A stretch of 64,000 bases of DNA from Chitinophagaceae bacterium (GTDB lineage: Bacteria; Bacteroidota; Bacteroidia; Chitinophagales; Chitinophagaceae): assembly GCA_022843585.1 (NCBI GenBank), contig JALHNJ010000005.1, forward strand, positions 169,626 to 233,625, read 5' to 3'. The translations under genes were made by a program, and so were the position numbers. Below are positions 61,252 through 64,000 of this stretch, piece by piece; position 1 is the first letter of the stretch; each line of letters starts with the position of its first letter. The notes under the pieces are model-generated. The model saw only the letters and a list, made by a program, of their open reading frames with translations, searched no databases and was not told where the DNA came from.

Positions 61252-63450
61252 TTGAGCACTTCTGTTTTTTTAATTACACCTCCGTTTACACAACTAAATA
61301 CTCCGTATCCGGCAACGGCATACTTGAAAGGTTTTTTGAATACAAAAAATATTTCATGCTTCCAGGCTGACCTGGGAATAGAAGTTACAGTGGCTTTATT
61401 TAGTAAAGACGGTTTACAAAAATTATTTGCTCAACTTAATAGCACCGAAATTGAATTATCACCCAACGCTGCAAGAATTTTTGCCTTAAAGGATGATTAT
61501 ATTCAGAAGATCGACCAGGTTATTCTTTTTCTGCAAGGAAAAAACCCAACGCTGGCACATCTTATCTGCAAAAGAGATTTTTTACCGGAAGCGTCCAGGT
61601 TTGCACAAACCAATGATCTGAATTTGGCTTTCGGCAATATGGGTACACAGGATATGGCCAAGTATATTGCAACCATGTTCCTCGAAGACCTTTCTGATTT
61701 TATAAAAGAATGTATCGACCCTCATTTTGGTTTTAGTCGCTATGCTGAAAAGTTAGGTCGTTCTGCAAATAGTTTTGATGAATTGTATAAAGCGTTACAT
61801 CAGCCATACACTTATCTGGATAACATTCTCATTGAGATCTTAAAAATAAGAATGGAAATGCTGCAGCCAAAATTGCTTGCAATTTCTGTTCCATTTCCCG
61901 GTAATTTATATACTGCTTTTCGTTGTGCGCAGTGGGTTAAGCAAAACTATCCCAATGTTAAAACAACAATGGGCGGAGGTTTTGCCAATACAGAATTACG
62001 TTCCTTATCGGATAAACGGGTATTTGATTTTTTTGATTTTATAACATTGGATGATGGGGAAGCTCCAATAGAAAATTTAATTGCTCATATTGAAGGAACA
62101 AAAACTGTAAATGAATTAAAGCGAACTTTTACAATTGTTGACAACGAACTTGTTTTCATCAATAACAAATCATGTGCAGATTATAAACAAGGAGAAGTAG
62201 GCACACCGGATTATAGTGACTTTTATCTTGACAAATATATTTCAGCTATTGAAGTAATAAATCCAATGCACCGCTTATGGAGTGATGGAAGATGGAATAA
62301 ATTAACCATGGCGCATGGTTGCTATTGGGGAAAATGTACATTCTGTGATATTTCTCTGGATTATATCAAATTGTACGAACCAGTTGCAGCATCATTGCTA
62401 TGCGATAGAATGGAACAAATGATTGCCCAAACAGGAGAAAGTGGTTTTCATTTTGTAGATGAAGCAGCACCACCTGCATTGATGCGGGCATTGGCTATTG
62501 AAATTATCAGGAGAAAATTGACAGTAAGCTGGTGGACGAATGTGCGGTTCGAAAAAAGTTTTACCCGTGACCTATGTTTATTATTAAAAGCTTCTGGTTG
62601 CATTGCAGTGTCTGGTGGATTAGAAGTTGCATCAGACAGATTATTACAGTTGATCGATAAAGGAATAACTGTATCACAAGTAGCAAAAGTGAACAAGCAT
62701 TTTACGGATGCAGGAATTATGGTACATGCTTACCTGATGTATGGTTTTCCTACGCAAACGGCGCAGGAAACAATTGACTCATTAGAAATGGTGCGCCAGT
62801 TGTTTAAATCAGGGGTGTTGCAATCGGCCTTCTGGCATTTGTTCACGATGACGGCACATAGCCCTGTTGGATTAAATCCTGAAAAATATAAAGTAAAGAA
62901 GAAAACAGAACTCGTTGGAACATTTGCCAATAATGATATTGACCATATTGATCTTACAGGAGCCGATCATGAACTATTTAGTTTTGGATTGAAAAAATCA
63001 TTGTTTAACTACATGCATGGGCTTTGTCTTGATGATGCCTTACAAAAATGGTTCGACTTTAGTGTGCCCCGAACAACCGTAGCACCTGACTATATTTTGA
63101 ATGCCTTAAAAGATGATGAGTATTTACAATTTAAACCAACTGCCAAACTAGTTTGGCTGGGCAAGCATACTACCACCGAACATTTTACCCAATCAAAAAA
63201 AGGCAACTCCAGAGAAATGATGAATATTGGTTTTGTTACCAATAAACTAACTCAACAAGTGCAGGTTCCAAAAATGCAGGGGGAGTGGTTAATAAAGACA
63301 CTTCAAAAATTAGCCATTACCAACCCAAAGACTTATACCCTGCAAGAAATAAAAGATGATTATGAAACTGCGGGGCTTGAGGATTTCGAATTGTTCTGGG
63401 ATAATAAGCCCATCAGCACTATGTATAAATTGGGTTTGTTGAAATTGTAA
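61252..63450 (+). CDS. B12-binding-domain radical SAM protein
   Basis: This 732-residue protein starts at TTG. A cobalamin-binding N-terminal domain (about 1-330) has VFLITPPFTQLNTPYPATAYLKGFL and a later LLAISVPFPGNLYTAFRCAQWVK...TTMGGGFANTEL. The radical SAM domain (about 345-580) has the cluster cysteines in HGCYWGKCTFCDISLDYI: Cys357, Cys362, Cys365, a C-X4-C-X2-C spacing instead of the usual CX3CX2C. Other features are GESGFHFVDEAAPPALM and SGGLEVASDRLLQLIDKGI. A C-terminal region (580-732) follows. Such enzymes methylate or rearrange unactivated carbons. Nothing next to it suggests a substrate. Confidence 0.85.
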   Translation: MSTSVFLITPPFTQLNTPYPATAYLKGFLNTKNISCFQADLGIEVTVALFSKDGLQKLFAQLNSTEIELSPNAARIFALKDDYIQKIDQVILFLQGKNPTLAHLICKRDFLPEASRFAQTNDLNLAFGNMGTQDMAKYIATMFLEDLSDFIKECIDPHFGFSRYAEKLGRSANSFDELYKALHQPYTYLDNILIEILKIRMEMLQPKLLAISVPFPGNLYTAFRCAQWVKQNYPNVKTTMGGGFANTELRSLSDKRVFDFFDFITLDDGEAPIENLIAHIEGTKTVNELKRTFTIVDNELVFINNKSCADYKQGEVGTPDYSDFYLDKYISAIEVINPMHRLWSDGRWNKLTMAHGCYWGKCTFCDISLDYIKLYEPVAASLLCDRMEQMIAQTGESGFHFVDEAAPPALMRALAIEIIRRKLTVSWWTNVRFEKSFTRDLCLLLKASGCIAVSGGLEVASDRLLQLIDKGITVSQVAKVNKHFTDAGIMVHAYLMYGFPTQTAQETIDSLEMVRQLFKSGVLQSAFWHLFTMTAHSPVGLNPEKYKVKKKTELVGTFANNDIDHIDLTGADHELFSFGLKKSLFNYMHGLCLDDALQKWFDFSVPRTTVAPDYILNALKDDEYLQFKPTAKLVWLGKHTTTEHFTQSKKGNSREMMNIGFVTNKLTQQVQVPKMQGEWLIKTLQKLAITNPKTYTLQEIKDDYETAGLEDFELFWDNKPISTMYKLGLLKL

Positions 63451-63475
63451 AATGATTTCATCATAAATTTTAGTC

Positions 63476-63826
63476 ATGCTTCGTCCAATAGATAACTGGT
63501 ATATAGAAAAAGAAGAACCCCTAAAAAGTTGCCTACAATCTTTGCGTACAATTATTCTGCGCCAGGATGCACCATTTACAGAAGCCTGGAAATATAGTAT
63601 GCCTTTCTTTTGTATCGGTGGAAAAATGGTTTGCTATTTATGGGTACATAAAAAAATGGGCTTGCCTTATCTTGGAATTGTAGAAGGAAAGGCGATCAAC
63701 CACCCGGATTTGATACAAGAGAAAAGGTCAAGAATGAAAATATTACTGATTGACCCTGCTAAAAATTTGCCACTGCGAAAAATTGAAACTATTTTGAAAG
63801 AAACAATAGCACTTTATACCAAATGA
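63476..63826 (+). CDS. DUF1801 family protein
   Basis: This 116-residue soluble protein has the YdhG/DUF1801-like pattern: LKSCLQSLRTIILRQDAPFTEAWKYSMPFFCIGGKMVCYLWVHKKMGLPYLGIVEG, then KRSRMKILLIDPAKNLPLRKIETILKETIAL. The family has an unknown role. It starts 25 bp after the radical SAM stop and its stop overlaps the start of the GNAT gene (AATGA), so these genes are probably cotranscribed. Confidence 0.8.
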   Translation: MLRPIDNWYIEKEEPLKSCLQSLRTIILRQDAPFTEAWKYSMPFFCIGGKMVCYLWVHKKMGLPYLGIVEGKAINHPDLIQEKRSRMKILLIDPAKNLPLRKIETILKETIALYTK

Positions 63827-64000
63827 TAATACGGGAAGCACAAGTGGCCGATATACCACAAATACAAATAGTAAGAAATGAAGTAAAAGAAAATATGCTT
63901 TCCGATCCTGCTTTGGTTCCTGATAAAGATGTGGAAGATTATATAATCCGTCGTGGAAAAGGGTGGGTAAGCGAAATGGACGGAGTAATAACAGGATTTT
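63823..64000 (+). CDS. GNAT acetyltransferase (cut by window edge)
   Basis: The first 59 codons of an acetyltransferase (MIIREAQVADIPQIQIVRNEV...VEDYIIRRGKGWVSEMDGVI) start at an ATG overlapping the DUF1801 stop. The rest lies outside the window. The N-terminal pattern is typical of GNAT enzymes. Confidence 0.75.
   Translation, partial: MIIREAQVADIPQIQIVRNEVKENMLSDPALVPDKDVEDYIIRRGKGWVSEMDGVITGF

Overview
The window looks like a chromosome segment of a Bacteroidota bacterium, most likely a Chitinophagales/Chitinophagaceae-type soil or freshwater organism. The reasons are low-to-moderate GC, many secreted or lipoprotein genes of unknown function, near-absence of Shine-Dalgarno sites, promoters of the TTTG / TAnnTTTG type, Bacteroidota-style families (OstA-like protein, MCE protein, LptD-like protein, sortilin-like BNR protein, DUF6370, DUF5694), and several families of short dispersed repeats. 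No phage, transposase, CRISPR array or rRNA was found. One tRNA-Arg is present.

Layout. 0-7 kb is an envelope block: an OstA-like protein, a MlaD/MCE protein and an N-acetylmuramoyl-alanine amidase on the minus strand, and a large LptD-like outer-membrane protein on the plus strand. 6.7-10.2 kb (minus) holds an acyltransferase, a GNAT acetyltransferase, uracil-DNA glycosylase, tRNA-Arg(TCT) and a tandem pair of secreted paralogues. 10.3-15.2 kb carries the histidine catabolic genes hutH and hutU, separated by a small GIY-YIG nuclease gene inside hairpin repeats and by deoD. 15.4-19.3 kb is AT-rich accessory DNA: a DUF1877 protein, a RelA/SpoT-domain alarmone synthetase coupled to an 80-aa ORF, a DUF6602-like protein, a lipoprotein and a SHOCT-like membrane protein. 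19.3-24.2 kb has an SRAP abasic-site protein with a coupled partner, an EcsC protein, secreted proteins and a 12-unit 21-bp tandem array. 24.2-32.4 kb is a sensing and stress block: PAS histidine kinase, Hsp20, CbpA/CbpM, L,D-transpeptidase, and AraC regulator plus cupin. This block also contains a dispersed hairpin element in several copies.

32.8-48.2 kb holds a secreted Hcp-like protein, an OmpA protein, a second PAS kinase, an M1 peptidase, an HPF-like protein, a flavin monooxygenase, a PQQ-type sugar dehydrogenase, a D-lactate dehydrogenase-like enzyme and an SDR. 48.2-64 kb holds a large BNR/sortilin-like protein, further secreted proteins, a bicupin, a UPF1-like helicase, a gamma-glutamyltransferase, a B12-binding radical SAM protein, a DUF1801 protein and a GNAT gene cut by the window edge.

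Most of the window is ordinary housekeeping and secreted-protein content. The strongest unexplained signals are: (1) the alarmone synthetase / 80-aa ORF / DUF6602-like cluster at 16.07-18.05 kb, a candidate toxin-antitoxin or defence module; (2) a dispersed element placed downstream of genes, with a GAGA-loop hairpin and a mutually exclusive long-range pairing; (3) the 21-bp array with a 126-bp higher-order period; (4) short direct-repeat insertions inside hutH and hutU; and (5) GIY-YIG-associated hairpin repeats. All functional calls come from reading the sequence and from memory of protein families; no database search was run.
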